DNA from: Rathayibacter sp. SW19
GTDB lineage: Bacteria > Actinomycetota > Actinomycetes > Actinomycetales > Microbacteriaceae
Length of the DNA: 64,000 bases
Reading direction: 5' to 3'
Assembly (NCBI RefSeq): GCF_030866825.1
Contig: NZ_CP133020.1
Span: forward strand, 496,001-560,000
Shown here: in pieces, positions 49,304 to 58,290 of the stretch
How positions within the stretch are numbered: the first letter of the stretch is position 1
How the letters are laid out: each line of letters begins with the position of its first letter
Notes under the pieces: model-generated
Databases searched by the model: none
What the model was told of the DNA's origin: nothing
The model's input: the letters and a program-made list of their open reading frames with translations, nothing else
Position numbers and translations under genes: made by a program

Positions 49304-50476
49304 GTGATCGCAGACCTGAACCGCATGCCAGAGCCCGATGCCGCGCGCCGTGTGGAACTCGCACGGCTTGCCGACCTGCGGCTGCGCGACTACCTGCCGT
49401 ACAGCCGGTTGCGCGCAACGCAGACTCGGGTGGAACGCTCGGCGGTGCCGTGCATCGACGCCCACAATCACCTCGGCACGTGGCTGTCGGACGACGGGAG
49501 TTGGCTCGCACCGGATGTCGACGCGCTCATCGAACTGATGCGGCAGCGCAACGTGCGACACATCGTCAACCTCGACGGCCGGTGGGGCGAAGAGCTCGAC
49601 GCCAATCTGAGGCGCTATGACGACCGCTATCCCGACCTGTTCTCCACATTTGCGCAAGCGGATTTTCGGCTGCTCGGATTGCCAGCCACACAGGTGGGAA
49701 CGGCGCTCGTGACCCAGCTGCGCCAGAGTGCGGCGCGCGGCGCGAAGGGTCTGAAGGTATGGAAGAATCTCGGGCTCACCGAGCGTGACGAACACGGTGA
49801 CCTGGTGCTGCCAGACTCCGCACTCGTGCAACCGCTGTTCGAGGCAGCAGGCGAACTCGGCCTGCCTGTCACCATGCATACGGCCGACCCGATCGCGTTC
49901 TTCGACCCGATGGATGCCCGCAACGAGCGGCTGGAGAACCTGCTCCAGTCACCGGACTGGTGGTTCGGTGCGCCCGGTCTGCCCGGTTTCGACCGGCTCA
50001 TCGACGCGTTCGAGGCCGTGGTCGCTGGGCATCCGGGCACTACATTCATCGGCGCGCACGTCGGAAATGCAGCAGAAGACCTGTCGCGCGTCTCGCGGAT
50101 GCTCGACAGCTACCCCAATTACCATGTCGATCTCGGCGGGCGGATGCCGGAGCTGGGCAGGCAGCCGCGGGCGACCCGGGCGCTGATTCTGCGGCATCCG
50201 GATCGGGTGCTGTTCGGCACAGACGCCTTTCCGGTTTCGTCGGAGGACTACGCCGTCTGGTTCCGCTTTCTCGAGACAGCCGACGAGTCGTTCCCATACG
50301 AGGCGGGCAATCCGGCTGCCGGCGCGGTCGTCGAGCACGCTGACGGCCCGGCGAACCCCCCAGTGGTCAGCGTTCCGTCGATGGGCCGCTGGGACGTCAG
50401 CGCGCTCGACCTCCCTGTGTCGGCGTTGCCAGGGCTCTATGCCGAAAACGCGGCACGGATACTCGGACTCCCGTAG
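49304..50476 (+). CDS. Amidohydrolase-superfamily protein (lactonase or related)
   Basis: A 390-residue TIM-barrel metal hydrolase of the Amidohydro_2 type: CIDAHNHLGTWL with HxH at about residue 55, KGLKVWKNLGL, LPVTMHTADPIAFF, FIGAHVGNAAEDL, and LFGTDAFPVSSEDY with the catalytic Asp. Members include sugar lactonases and decarboxylases. The GTG start has GGAG upstream and lies 12 bases after the GH4 stop, so the two are co-transcribed. With the SDR, MDR and SMP-30 genes that follow, a role in sugar-acid formation is plausible, but the substrate is open. Confidence 0.75.
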   Translation: MIADLNRMPEPDAARRVELARLADLRLRDYLPYSRLRATQTRVERSAVPCIDAHNHLGTWLSDDGSWLAPDVDALIELMRQRNVRHIVNLDGRWGEELDANLRRYDDRYPDLFSTFAQADFRLLGLPATQVGTALVTQLRQSAARGAKGLKVWKNLGLTERDEHGDLVLPDSALVQPLFEAAGELGLPVTMHTADPIAFFDPMDARNERLENLLQSPDWWFGAPGLPGFDRLIDAFEAVVAGHPGTTFIGAHVGNAAEDLSRVSRMLDSYPNYHVDLGGRMPELGRQPRATRALILRHPDRVLFGTDAFPVSSEDYAVWFRFLETADESFPYEAGNPAAGAVVEHADGPANPPVVSVPSMGRWDVSALDLPVSALPGLYAENAARILGLP

Positions 50477-50520
50477 GCCAGTGGGCTTTTGGCTTTCGCG
50501 GTTGCCGAGGTTGCGCCGGC

Positions 50521-51276
50521 TCACATGACGGCGAGCTGACCACCGTCGATCACAAGGGCGGCGCCGTGAATGAATGATGCCTCATCCGAGGCTAGAAACG
50601 CGTACGCGGCCGCAACCTCTTCAGGCGTCCCGACTCGGCGCAGCGGGATGCGCTCCGCCGCGTACCGTTCGACGAAGTCCGTGTTCAGCCCGGCCGCGAT
50701 GTCCGCGTTCAGGGGTGTCTGGATGTAACCGGGGCACAGCGCATTGACGCGGATGCCAAGCCCGCCGAGCTCGACCGCCATGCTCTTGGTCAGTTGGATG
50801 ACACCGCCCTTCGACGCGTTGTAATGCGCATAGTCAGCCTCGCCGCCAAGCCCGTTGGTCGAGGCCATGTTCACAATCGAGCCGGGGCGGCCGGCGTCGC
50901 GCAACAGGCGGGCGACCGACTGCGCCATCAGGAACATGCCGTTCAGATTGACGGTGATGATCCGCTCCCAGTCCGCACGGTCGATGTCGAGAAATGCGGT
51001 GCGCTGGGCGATGCCCGCATTGTTGGCGAGGATGCTGATCCCGCCGGTCGCCCGTTCGGCTTCGGCGACTGCAGAAGCCACCTGCTCGGGATCAGAGACG
51101 TCGCACACGCATCCGTGAGCGGTCTTGAGCGCTGCAAGCGCGACATCCAGATCGGCCGGTTCGAGACCGGTGATGAAGACGCGACAGCCCTCCTCGAGAA
51201 AACGCTGCGCGGTCGCCAGACCGATGCCACGCGTTCCGCCGCTGACGAGCACGCCGCGGCCCTCAAGCCCTCTCAT
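50521..51276 (-). CDS. Short-chain dehydrogenase/reductase
   Basis: A 251-residue SDR: the cofactor motif VSGGTRGIGLA (about 11-21), NNAGIA, the catalytic Ser in NMASTNGLGG, YNASK (YxxxK), and PGYIQTPLN. The C-terminus ends in IDGGQLAV. The Asp within the VCDVSDP region suggests NAD(P) discrimination cannot be decided simply. Its ATG overlaps the upstream MDR gene stop (ATGA). Likely oxidises a sugar or sugar acid of the GH4 locus. Confidence 0.85.
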   Translation of the reverse strand: MRGLEGRGVLVSGGTRGIGLATAQRFLEEGCRVFITGLEPADLDVALAALKTAHGCVCDVSDPEQVASAVAEAERATGGISILANNAGIAQRTAFLDIDRADWERIITVNLNGMFLMAQSVARLLRDAGRPGSIVNMASTNGLGGEADYAHYNASKGGVIQLTKSMAVELGGLGIRVNALCPGYIQTPLNADIAAGLNTDFVERYAAERIPLRRVGTPEEVAAAYAFLASDEASFIHGAALVIDGGQLAVM

Positions 51277-52217
51277 TCCGCGACCTCTGCGTCTGGGACG
51301 ATGACCGCCTTGACCATGCTCGTGTCACCACTGGCCAGCGCGTAGAACACGTCCTCAGATGAGGAGAGTGGAACCGCTGTACCCCACGAGAGATCCAGGC
51401 TCGCGGCCAACTCGATCGCATGGTCGAACTCTTCGCGCGAGTATGCGAACGACCCGACGATCTTCTTCTCGGACCGCACGAGTGCGTTCCCGGACAGTTC
51501 GACTGCGTCGGCGGCGAGCCCGATCCACACAGCCGTTCCTCCCGATCGGCAACGATCAACTGCCGCCTGACGTGAGAGGGGCAGTCCGACCGCATCGATG
51601 ACACCGTCAAACCGGCCTTCGAGTTCGGCCGTCGCGCCGAAACCCAGACCGGCAGCCACCGAGCGACGATGTTCTGCGACGTCGGCGATCTCAACTTCCG
51701 CGCCACCTGCACGGGCGACGAGTGCACAGACGAGCCCGATCGTTCCCGCTCCGATCACGCCGACACGACGCGCGTCAGCACCGACGTGGGCGACCGCGTG
51801 CACGGCATTTGCGACGGGTTCAATCAGTGCGGCCTCGCTCCAGCGCACCGTATCTGGCAGGTCACGCAGCGACGACGTCGGAACGGTAACTCGTTCTGCG
51901 AAGCCGCCGTCACGGTTCACGCCGACGAGAGCACGCGCAGAACACAACTCTGGCTGCCCGCTCAGACAACGCTCGCAGTGCCCGCACGAAAGCAGCGGAT
52001 TGATGACGACGCGGCGCCCATCCGGAGTCGTGCCTGCGAACTCATGCCCCATGATCAGAGGCGGTGTGCGAAACCCGACTGACTGAAATCCGTGGAGTTC
52101 ACTACCGCAAATCGCACTGGAGCGTACGGCCACCAACGTCTCGTCGGCACCGACGACGGGCTCCTGACGCTCGAGGAGTTTCACGACGCCTGCCTCGGTG
52201 AAAACCAACGCCTTCAT
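51273..52217 (-). CDS. Zinc-dependent MDR alcohol/polyol dehydrogenase
   Basis: A 314-residue sorbitol/threonine-dehydrogenase-like enzyme. Catalytic zinc ligands are in SSAICGSELHG (Cys) and IMGHEFAG (His-Glu). The structural zinc loop has CGHCERCLSGQPELC. The NAD fold follows with GVIGAGTIGLV. GGGAGG precedes the ATG at 52217. It is divergent from the SMP-30 gene and coupled to the SDR, so the two probably act in sequence on a sugar acid or polyol. Confidence 0.88.
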   Translation of the reverse strand: MKALVFTEAGVVKLLERQEPVVGADETLVAVRSSAICGSELHGFQSVGFRTPPLIMGHEFAGTTPDGRRVVINPLLSCGHCERCLSGQPELCSARALVGVNRDGGFAERVTVPTSSLRDLPDTVRWSEAALIEPVANAVHAVAHVGADARRVGVIGAGTIGLVCALVARAGGAEVEIADVAEHRRSVAAGLGFGATAELEGRFDGVIDAVGLPLSRQAAVDRCRSGGTAVWIGLAADAVELSGNALVRSEKKIVGSFAYSREEFDHAIELAASLDLSWGTAVPLSSSEDVFYALASGDTSMVKAVIVPDAEVAE

Positions 52218-52390
52218 GGGCCCTCCCGTTGCACTCACGCAGGTTGAGGTTATCATAGACTCCGCCCAGCGAATTGCTGTTCCGCTGGCAGGAATCGCCA
52301 GTTGATGCAGCCGCGATCATCCGACCCCTAAGCTCGCAAGCACAGGGATACGAACAGGCGCGAGTATGGGACATGAGGAGGGAGGGCGCA

Positions 52391-53392
52391 GTGGTTACGT
52401 TCGAGTCGGCGCCGGCAACGGCAGCGGAGTATGAACTTGCGGAGGGCCCGATCTGGGATGCACGGTCGGCGACATTGTGGTGGGTCGATATCCCTGCCGG
52501 CGCCGTCATTCACGGGCGGATCGTGGCCCACCGTCGTGATGGGCAGATCGAGGAGCTCGGCCGCACCGTCTTCGGAGAGACCGTCGGCGCCGTCGGGCTC
52601 GCCGCGGACGGCGGCCTGATCGTCGCAGCACAGCGCGGACTCGCCACGATCGACCTGGCGGGCCGCATTCACCACGGACCCCCTCTACTGGCCGAGGACG
52701 CCGATAGCAGGATGAACGACGGAGCGTGCGACCCGGCCGGCCGCTACCTGGTCGGATCGCTCGCCCTCGGAACGCGAGCGAACGGCACCCAAACACAAAG
52801 CGCGCAAACGGTCGGCGCGCAAGAGACTGGCTCGCGCCTGAGCGAAGCGCGACCGGATCGCGAGCTGCTCCTGCGTGCTGACCCCTCAGGAGCGGTCGTG
52901 GTGCTGCGCGAAGATATCGCCCTCTCGAACGGCATTGCCTGGTCGCCGGACGGCCGCACGATCTATCACGTGGACACCTCACCCGGTCACATCTGGGCCG
53001 CCGACTACGATGCGAGCAGCGGTGCCGCCAGCGACTGGCACGTGCTGTTCACCGTCACAGACGGCTCGCCGGACGGCATGGTCGTCGACGCCGGCGGAGC
53101 ACTCTGGGTCGCTATCTGGGGTGGTGGTCAGGTTCGCCGCTACGACACCGCGGGCACCGTGCTCGCCGTGGTCACCGTTGACGCCCCTCACGTTTCCTGC
53201 CCTGCTTTCGCCGGGCCGGACCGCAGCACGCTTGTCATCAGCACGGCGAAATCCGGGCTGACGGATGGGCTACTGAAGCAGCATCCGTTGTCCGGAGCGC
53301 TCTTCATTGCGCACCCCGGCGTCAGCGGCCTGCCCGAGAACCTGTGGGCGGGAAGCACTGCCGCGCCACAGTGGGGCGTCAGGCTGCCCTGA
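52391..53392 (+). CDS. SMP-30/gluconolactonase-family lactonase
   Basis: A 333-residue six-blade propeller: AEGPIWDARSATLWWVDIPA with the metal-binding Glu (about residue 15), DSRMNDGACDPAGRYLVGSL, LSNGIAWSPDGRTIYHVDTS with the Asn and Asp ligands, and DGSPDGMVVDAGGALWVAIW. It hydrolyses sugar-1,4-lactones. A loop of about 25 low-complexity residues (RANGTQTQSAQTVGAQETGS) is inserted where relatives have a short turn. The GTG at 52391 has GGAGGG upstream. Confidence 0.85.
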   Translation: MVTFESAPATAAEYELAEGPIWDARSATLWWVDIPAGAVIHGRIVAHRRDGQIEELGRTVFGETVGAVGLAADGGLIVAAQRGLATIDLAGRIHHGPPLLAEDADSRMNDGACDPAGRYLVGSLALGTRANGTQTQSAQTVGAQETGSRLSEARPDRELLLRADPSGAVVVLREDIALSNGIAWSPDGRTIYHVDTSPGHIWAADYDASSGAASDWHVLFTVTDGSPDGMVVDAGGALWVAIWGGGQVRRYDTAGTVLAVVTVDAPHVSCPAFAGPDRSTLVISTAKSGLTDGLLKQHPLSGALFIAHPGVSGLPENLWAGSTAAPQWGVRLP

Positions 53393-53440
53393 TCGGGCAT
53401 GCTCGTCTCATCCGACTCAGCTGATACTGGAGGTCATCCC

Positions 53441-56431
53441 ATGGGAACCGCACACTCGAGCGCGCAGCCGGTTGGAGCGCGGGCGGGTGACACGCATCCA
53501 GGCGGCACGCATTCCGCCGACACCAGTGCGGCCGACAACCGACAGGTCGGTGCCCATAGGGCCGATTCTTATCCGGTCGGTGCGGATACCGCGGCGCTCG
53601 CTCGCAGGTTGGCACCGCATTTGCGCGTCACGGAACGTGCGATCGATCGCCTCGCGTACGCGCATGATGCGTCCCACTACCTGCTGGTGCCCGGTGCCGT
53701 GGTCACACCGAAAACGAGCGACGAGGTCGCTGAGGTGTTCGCTGCGAATCGGCCCCGGCACATTCCGATCACTTTTCGCTCGGGCGGCACAAGTCTCAGC
53801 GGCCAGGGCCTCACCGACGGCATCCTCCTTGACACGCGCCGGTACTTCCGGCAAATCGAGGTGCTGGATGCCGGTGCCCGCGTGCGCGTTCAACCCGGGG
53901 CGACCATCCGTCAAGTGAATGCCCGCCTGCTGCGGCATGGCCGCAAACTCGGCCCGGATCCGGCCAGCGAGATCGCGTGCACGGTCGGCGGAGTGATCGC
54001 CAACAACTCGAGCGGCATGGCCTGCGGCACCGAGTTCAACACGTACCGCACGCTGGAGTCGATGGTCATCGTTCTGCCCAGCGGAACCGTGATCGACACG
54101 GCGGACGAGAGCGCCGACCGGCTGTTACGCACGCTTGAGCCAAGCCTCTATGCTGGCCTGGCGAAATTGGTCAAGCGGGTGCGTGCGAACGAGCAATCGG
54201 TCGACACGATCCGGCGACTGTTCGCCATGAAGAACACGATGGGCTATGGAATCAACGCGTTCCTCGACTTCGATCGACCGGTCGACGTTCTGGCGCATCT
54301 GATGATCGGAAGCGAGGGCACGCTCGGATTCGTGGCATCCGCGGTGTTCAGCACGGTCGCGATCCTGCCGATGGCGGCGACCGGGTTGGCGATCTTCCCC
54401 GATCTCGGCGCGGCAACTGCGGCCCTGCCGGCTCTGGTCGCTGCCGGCTTCGCCACCGTCGAGCTGCTGGACGCCACCTCGTTGCGCGTCGCCCAGACGA
54501 TGGACGACCCGACGACAGAACTGGCGGCACTGACGGTGCAGAACCACGCGGCGCTGCTGGTCGAACTGCAGGCGGCAACGGAGGGTGACCTGCTGGAGGC
54601 GATCGAGGCGAGCGCGCCGCTGCTGTCGGGGTTGCCGCTGATCTCCCCGGTCACGCTGACCAGCGATCCGGTTGTGCGCCAAGAACTCTGGCACACCCGC
54701 AAAGGGCTGTACACGGCTGTGGCGGGGTCGCGGCCGAGCGGAACGACCGCTCTGCTGGAGGACGTCGTCGTTCCCGTGCCGGTGCTCGGCGCCACCTGCG
54801 AGGCGCTGATCGAGTTGTTCGACAAGTATGGCTACGAACAGAGCGTGATCTTCGGGCACGCGAAAGACGGCAACATCCATTTCATGCTCAACGAACGGTT
54901 CGAGTTGCCGGCCAGCCGCGAACGGTATCAGCGGTTCACCGAAGAGATGGTCGCACTGATCCTCGCCAAGGGTGGATCGCTCAAGGCTGAGCACGGCACC
55001 GGGCGCATCATGGCGCCGTTCGTGCGACGTCAATACGGTGACGACCTGTACGCCATGATGAAACAGGTCAAGGCGCTGTGCGATCCGGCCGGTTGGCTGA
55101 ACCCCGGCGTGGTGCTCTCGGACGACGCCAACTCCTACCTCGACAACATGAAGACCGCGCCCACCGTTGAGCGGGAGGTCGATCGTTGTGTGGAATGCGG
55201 GTACTGCGAGCCAGTATGCCCATCGAAGGATATAACGATGACGCCCCGTCAACGCATCGTCGTTCGACGTGAGATGCAGACCGCGGAGGTCGCTGGGGAC
55301 ACGGCGTTGCTGGCCGAGCTGCAGAAGGACTATGAGTACGACGGTATTGACACGTGCGCCGTTGACGGCATGTGCCAGGTCGCCTGCCCGGTGAACATCA
55401 ACACCGGCGATCTGGTGCGACGGTTGCGTGCGGAGAACGCCCGAAAACTCGAGCAAGCACTCTGGAAGACCGCGTCCACGCATTGGGACGGCGTCACACG
55501 GTTGGGTGGCTTCGCACTCACAGTTGCGGATGTCGCCCCTGCTCCGCTCGTGACCGCCGCGACCAAACTGGGTCGGGCCGCGCTCGGCGCTGACACTGTG
55601 CCGTTGTACGGAGCCGAGCTCCCTCGTGGCGGGCGACGGCGCATTCCGCATGAGGCATCTGATCCGGTTGCCGTCTTTTTTCCTGCCTGCATCGGCACGA
55701 TGTTCGGCGCTGCCTGCGGCGGCAACGGGGTGACTAGCGCGTTCCTCGCACTATGCGATCGGGCGGGTGTCTCCGTAACGGTGCCGGAGGGCATCGCGTC
55801 GTTCTGCTGCGGCACCCCGTGGAAGTCAAAGGGGTACACCGACGGCTATGCGGCCATGGCGAACGCGGTGCTCCCCGCACTGTGGGCCGCAAGCGACAAT
55901 GGCCGACTGCCGGTCGTGTGTGACGCGGCGAGCTGCACAGAGGGTCTCGAGACCATGCTTTCGCTCGCACGAAGACGCTCGGAGCGCGGCGCAGAGCACA
56001 GCGACGACTACGTGGGCCTCCACGTCGTCGACGCCGTTGAATTTGTACACGACCACATTCTGAGCGAGCTGACGGTAACGGCCCCACTGCCGTCGATCGC
56101 AGTGCACCAGACCTGCTCGTCGACCCAGCTCGGGATCAACGACAAACTGACCGCGATCGCACAGGCGATCTCACCAGACGCCGTCTCACCGATTGATTGG
56201 GGCTGCTGCGGGTTCGCAGGCGACCGCGGCCTGCTGCATCCCGAGCTGACAGCATCCGCCACAGACGCGGAGGCGCGCGAGGTCAACTCGCGTGAGTTCG
56301 CGGCATACGCATCCGTCAACCGCACCTGCGAACTCGGCATGACGCGCGCGACCGGCCACGAATACAGCCACCTACTCGAACTGCTCGAGCGCGCGACTCG
56401 GCCAGCCGCGGATAGTAAGTCGAGTCCGTAA
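53441..56431 (+). CDS. FAD/Fe-S dehydrogenase of D-2-hydroxyacids (D-lactate/2-hydroxyglutarate type)
   Basis: A 996-residue fusion. After a low-complexity N-terminal tail of about 50 residues comes a FAD_binding_4 domain (FRSGGTSLSGQGLTDGILLD; PASEIACTVGGVIANNSSGM), a FAD-oxidase C domain (FGHAKDGNIHFMLNERF; KAEHGTGRIMAPF), then a ferredoxin-like part with CVECGYCEPVCPSKD and CAVDGMCQVACPVN, and a C-terminal Cys-rich region (FFPACIGTMFG, FCCGTPW, VHQTCSSTQLG, DWGCCGFAGDRGLLHPE). This is the Dld/YdiJ architecture, which feeds electrons from a D-2-hydroxyacid to the membrane chain. GGAGG precedes the ATG. It may finish the sugar-acid route of the neighbouring genes. Confidence 0.88.
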   Translation: MGTAHSSAQPVGARAGDTHPGGTHSADTSAADNRQVGAHRADSYPVGADTAALARRLAPHLRVTERAIDRLAYAHDASHYLLVPGAVVTPKTSDEVAEVFAANRPRHIPITFRSGGTSLSGQGLTDGILLDTRRYFRQIEVLDAGARVRVQPGATIRQVNARLLRHGRKLGPDPASEIACTVGGVIANNSSGMACGTEFNTYRTLESMVIVLPSGTVIDTADESADRLLRTLEPSLYAGLAKLVKRVRANEQSVDTIRRLFAMKNTMGYGINAFLDFDRPVDVLAHLMIGSEGTLGFVASAVFSTVAILPMAATGLAIFPDLGAATAALPALVAAGFATVELLDATSLRVAQTMDDPTTELAALTVQNHAALLVELQAATEGDLLEAIEASAPLLSGLPLISPVTLTSDPVVRQELWHTRKGLYTAVAGSRPSGTTALLEDVVVPVPVLGATCEALIELFDKYGYEQSVIFGHAKDGNIHFMLNERFELPASRERYQRFTEEMVALILAKGGSLKAEHGTGRIMAPFVRRQYGDDLYAMMKQVKALCDPAGWLNPGVVLSDDANSYLDNMKTAPTVEREVDRCVECGYCEPVCPSKDITMTPRQRIVVRREMQTAEVAGDTALLAELQKDYEYDGIDTCAVDGMCQVACPVNINTGDLVRRLRAENARKLEQALWKTASTHWDGVTRLGGFALTVADVAPAPLVTAATKLGRAALGADTVPLYGAELPRGGRRRIPHEASDPVAVFFPACIGTMFGAACGGNGVTSAFLALCDRAGVSVTVPEGIASFCCGTPWKSKGYTDGYAAMANAVLPALWAASDNGRLPVVCDAASCTEGLETMLSLARRRSERGAEHSDDYVGLHVVDAVEFVHDHILSELTVTAPLPSIAVHQTCSSTQLGINDKLTAIAQAISPDAVSPIDWGCCGFAGDRGLLHPELTASATDAEAREVNSREFAAYASVNRTCELGMTRATGHEYSHLLELLERATRPAADSKSSP

Positions 56432-56469
56432 GGCTTGACTTATATAAGCGTAAATGCAAATATAAACGC

Positions 56470-56883
56470 GTGCACGCGCTCGATGTCCTTGGTGATCCAG
56501 TCCGCCGGCGCATCCTCGAGCTGCTCGTGGATGGCGAGGAATCCGCTGGCGAGCTCGGCCTGGTCATCCAGCCAGAATTCGGCATTTCGCAGCCCGCGGT
56601 GTCGCAACACCTGCGCGTGCTCCGTGACGCCGGGTTCACGACCGTGCGACCAGAGGGCGCGCGTCGGCTCTATTCCATTGATCCGGTTCCTCTGGCCCAG
56701 GCCGACGCGTGGTTCGACGCGTTCCGCCGGTTCTGGGAACCGAAGCTGGACGCACTGGGCACCGAGCTTGCCCGTGGAAGGTTCGCGCAGCGCAAGCCCG
56801 GTGCGACGGCAACCACCCGCAACGGAACCCGCCACGAGACCGAAGAAGCACGCCAAGACAGAGAACACGAAGGAGACGACTGA
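56470..56883 (+). CDS. ArsR-family transcriptional regulator
   Basis: A 137-residue winged-helix repressor: ALDVLGDPVRRRILELLVDG, FGISQPAVSQHLRVLRDAGF (residues about 38-57) and a TVRPEGARRLYSID wing. There is no metal-binding CxC in the recognition helix, so it belongs to the non-metal branch usually paired with AHSA1 proteins, as here. The GTG at 56470 has no ribosome site and follows an AT-rich stretch (TTGACT, AAATATAA) that could be promoter and operator, so the mRNA may be nearly leaderless. Its stop overlaps the next gene's ATG. Confidence 0.85.
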   Translation: MHALDVLGDPVRRRILELLVDGEESAGELGLVIQPEFGISQPAVSQHLRVLRDAGFTTVRPEGARRLYSIDPVPLAQADAWFDAFRRFWEPKLDALGTELARGRFAQRKPGATATTRNGTRHETEEARQDREHEGDD

Positions 56884-57557
56884 TGGATGTGAACACCCAA
56901 CTCAAGGCTGTTGCGCGCCGTATTGAGACGAAGGACGTGGATGGGGTGCGCTCATTCGTGCAGACTCTCGCTCAGACCTACCCGTCGCCGATCGAGGACG
57001 TGTGGGATGCCGTGACAACTGTGGAGCGCATACCCCGGTGGTTCCTGCCAATTAGTGGCGACCTACGAGTCGGCGGTCACTTCCAGTTCGAAGGCAACGC
57101 GGGCGGTGAGATCCGCCGCTGCGATCAGCCAAGCGCGGGCTCCGCAGGCTACACCGTGACGTGGGGCAATGGGGCGGGTGAGCCTGCGATCGTGCACGTG
57201 CGGCTCACGGCGCTGGATGAAACATCTACGCGCTTCGAGCTCGAGAACGTTGCCGCGGTCGACTCGATCCCCGAAGGCTTCTGGGAGCAGTTCGGCCCGT
57301 CGGCCACAGGCATGGGCTGGGATTCCGGACTGCTGGGCCTCGCCTTGTACTTCAGCGGTGGCGAAGCGGGCATCTCGCCCGAGGAGGGCCAGGCGTGGCT
57401 CGCGACCGACGAGGGCAAATCGTTCCTACGCGGCTCGGCCGACGCATGGGCTAAGGAGCACATCGTCGACGGCGCGGCTCCCGAAGTCGCAAACGCTGCC
57501 GCCACGACGACGTACCGCATGTACACCGGGGAACTCCCACCACCCGCGATGGGCTAG
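56883..57557 (+). CDS. AHSA1/SRPBCC-domain protein
   Basis: A 224-residue protein with a START-like ligand-binding domain: VQTLAQTYPSPIEDVWDAVT, ERIPRWFLPISGDLRVGGHF and FELENVAAVD. The C-terminal part is an all-helical extension (FGPSATGMGWDSGLLGLALY). It overlaps the ArsR stop by one base (TGATG), the standard pair in actinobacteria. Function unknown; lipid or small-molecule binding is the usual assumption. Confidence 0.85.
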   Translation: MDVNTQLKAVARRIETKDVDGVRSFVQTLAQTYPSPIEDVWDAVTTVERIPRWFLPISGDLRVGGHFQFEGNAGGEIRRCDQPSAGSAGYTVTWGNGAGEPAIVHVRLTALDETSTRFELENVAAVDSIPEGFWEQFGPSATGMGWDSGLLGLALYFSGGEAGISPEEGQAWLATDEGKSFLRGSADAWAKEHIVDGAAPEVANAAATTTYRMYTGELPPPAMG

Positions 57558-57595
57558 CACGCGGCCGGCTTCGCATCCGTGGCCCGCCTCGTTCA

Positions 57596-57853
57596 CTATT
57601 CGCGGATGAGCGACAGTGCCAGGCCCGGAACGAAGAACGACAGCAGAAAGATCGGCAGGATGCTCTTTCCGCTGCAGCGGTGGGCGATGGTTTCGCCCTC
57701 GGCAGCGTCAAACGTTTTGATCCTGCTCGAGTCTCTGCCGCTACGGACTTGCAGGGTGTGATGTCCGGATTCGATCGTTATGTCGATGGTCTGGTTCATA
57801 TCGACGGCGCCGGCGAGCTTGCCGTCAATGAAAGCCGACGGTCGGCGACTCAC
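57596..57853 (-). CDS. Small protein with a C-terminal membrane helix
   Basis: An 85-residue protein. A short beta-rich part (PSAFIDGKLAGAVDMNQTID, SGHHTLQVRSGRDSSRI) resembles a PEGA-like surface domain, followed by one hydrophobic helix (SILPIFLLSFFVPGLALSLI). The GTG overlaps the VOC gene stop as GTGA. I cannot assign a function. Confidence 0.6.
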   Translation of the reverse strand: MSRRPSAFIDGKLAGAVDMNQTIDITIESGHHTLQVRSGRDSSRIKTFDAAEGETIAHRCSGKSILPIFLLSFFVPGLALSLIRE

Positions 57854-58209
57854 CCGGCGCAGAGGCAGAACGGATGCCCGGCGGGGTCGAGGAAAACCCG
57901 GAAGGTCGTGCCCGGCTGAACCTCAGTCTTTGTTGCGCCCAATTCGACCGCGACGGCCTCGCCTGCATCGAGGTCGCGCACCATCAGGTCGAGGTGCATC
58001 TGCTGCGGCACGGTCTGAGCGGGCCACTCAGGGGCTCGGTAGTCCTCGACCTGCTGAAACGAGATGCAGTCGCTGTCGTCGTCCGGGCGGATCTCAGCCC
58101 ACCCGTCATCCGGCTTGACATTCCAACCGAGCAGCGCACCGTAGAAGGTCGCGAGCGAAGCCGGGTCGGGGCAGTCGATGACAATTCCTGGGAATCCTGC
58201 AATAGCCAT
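57850..58209 (-). CDS. VOC-family (glyoxalase-like) protein
   Basis: A 119-residue single-domain protein of the vicinal-oxygen-chelate fold: FPGIVIDCPDPASLATFYGA, LLGWNVKPDDGWAEIRPD, QMHLDLMVRDLDAGEAVAVE and FLDPAGHPFCLC. Common in actinobacteria and usually of unknown role; metal ligands are only partly present (the HLD His and a C-terminal Glu position is absent), so a binding rather than catalytic role is possible. Confidence 0.85.
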   Translation of the reverse strand: MAIAGFPGIVIDCPDPASLATFYGALLGWNVKPDDGWAEIRPDDDSDCISFQQVEDYRAPEWPAQTVPQQMHLDLMVRDLDAGEAVAVELGATKTEVQPGTTFRVFLDPAGHPFCLCAG

Positions 58210-58290
58210 GCGCGCACGCTACCCCGTGACTGTGCTGCGCGCAAGTCAATTGTTCGGCCGGATAACGCAGCGCCAGGCGTGACGCAGCGC

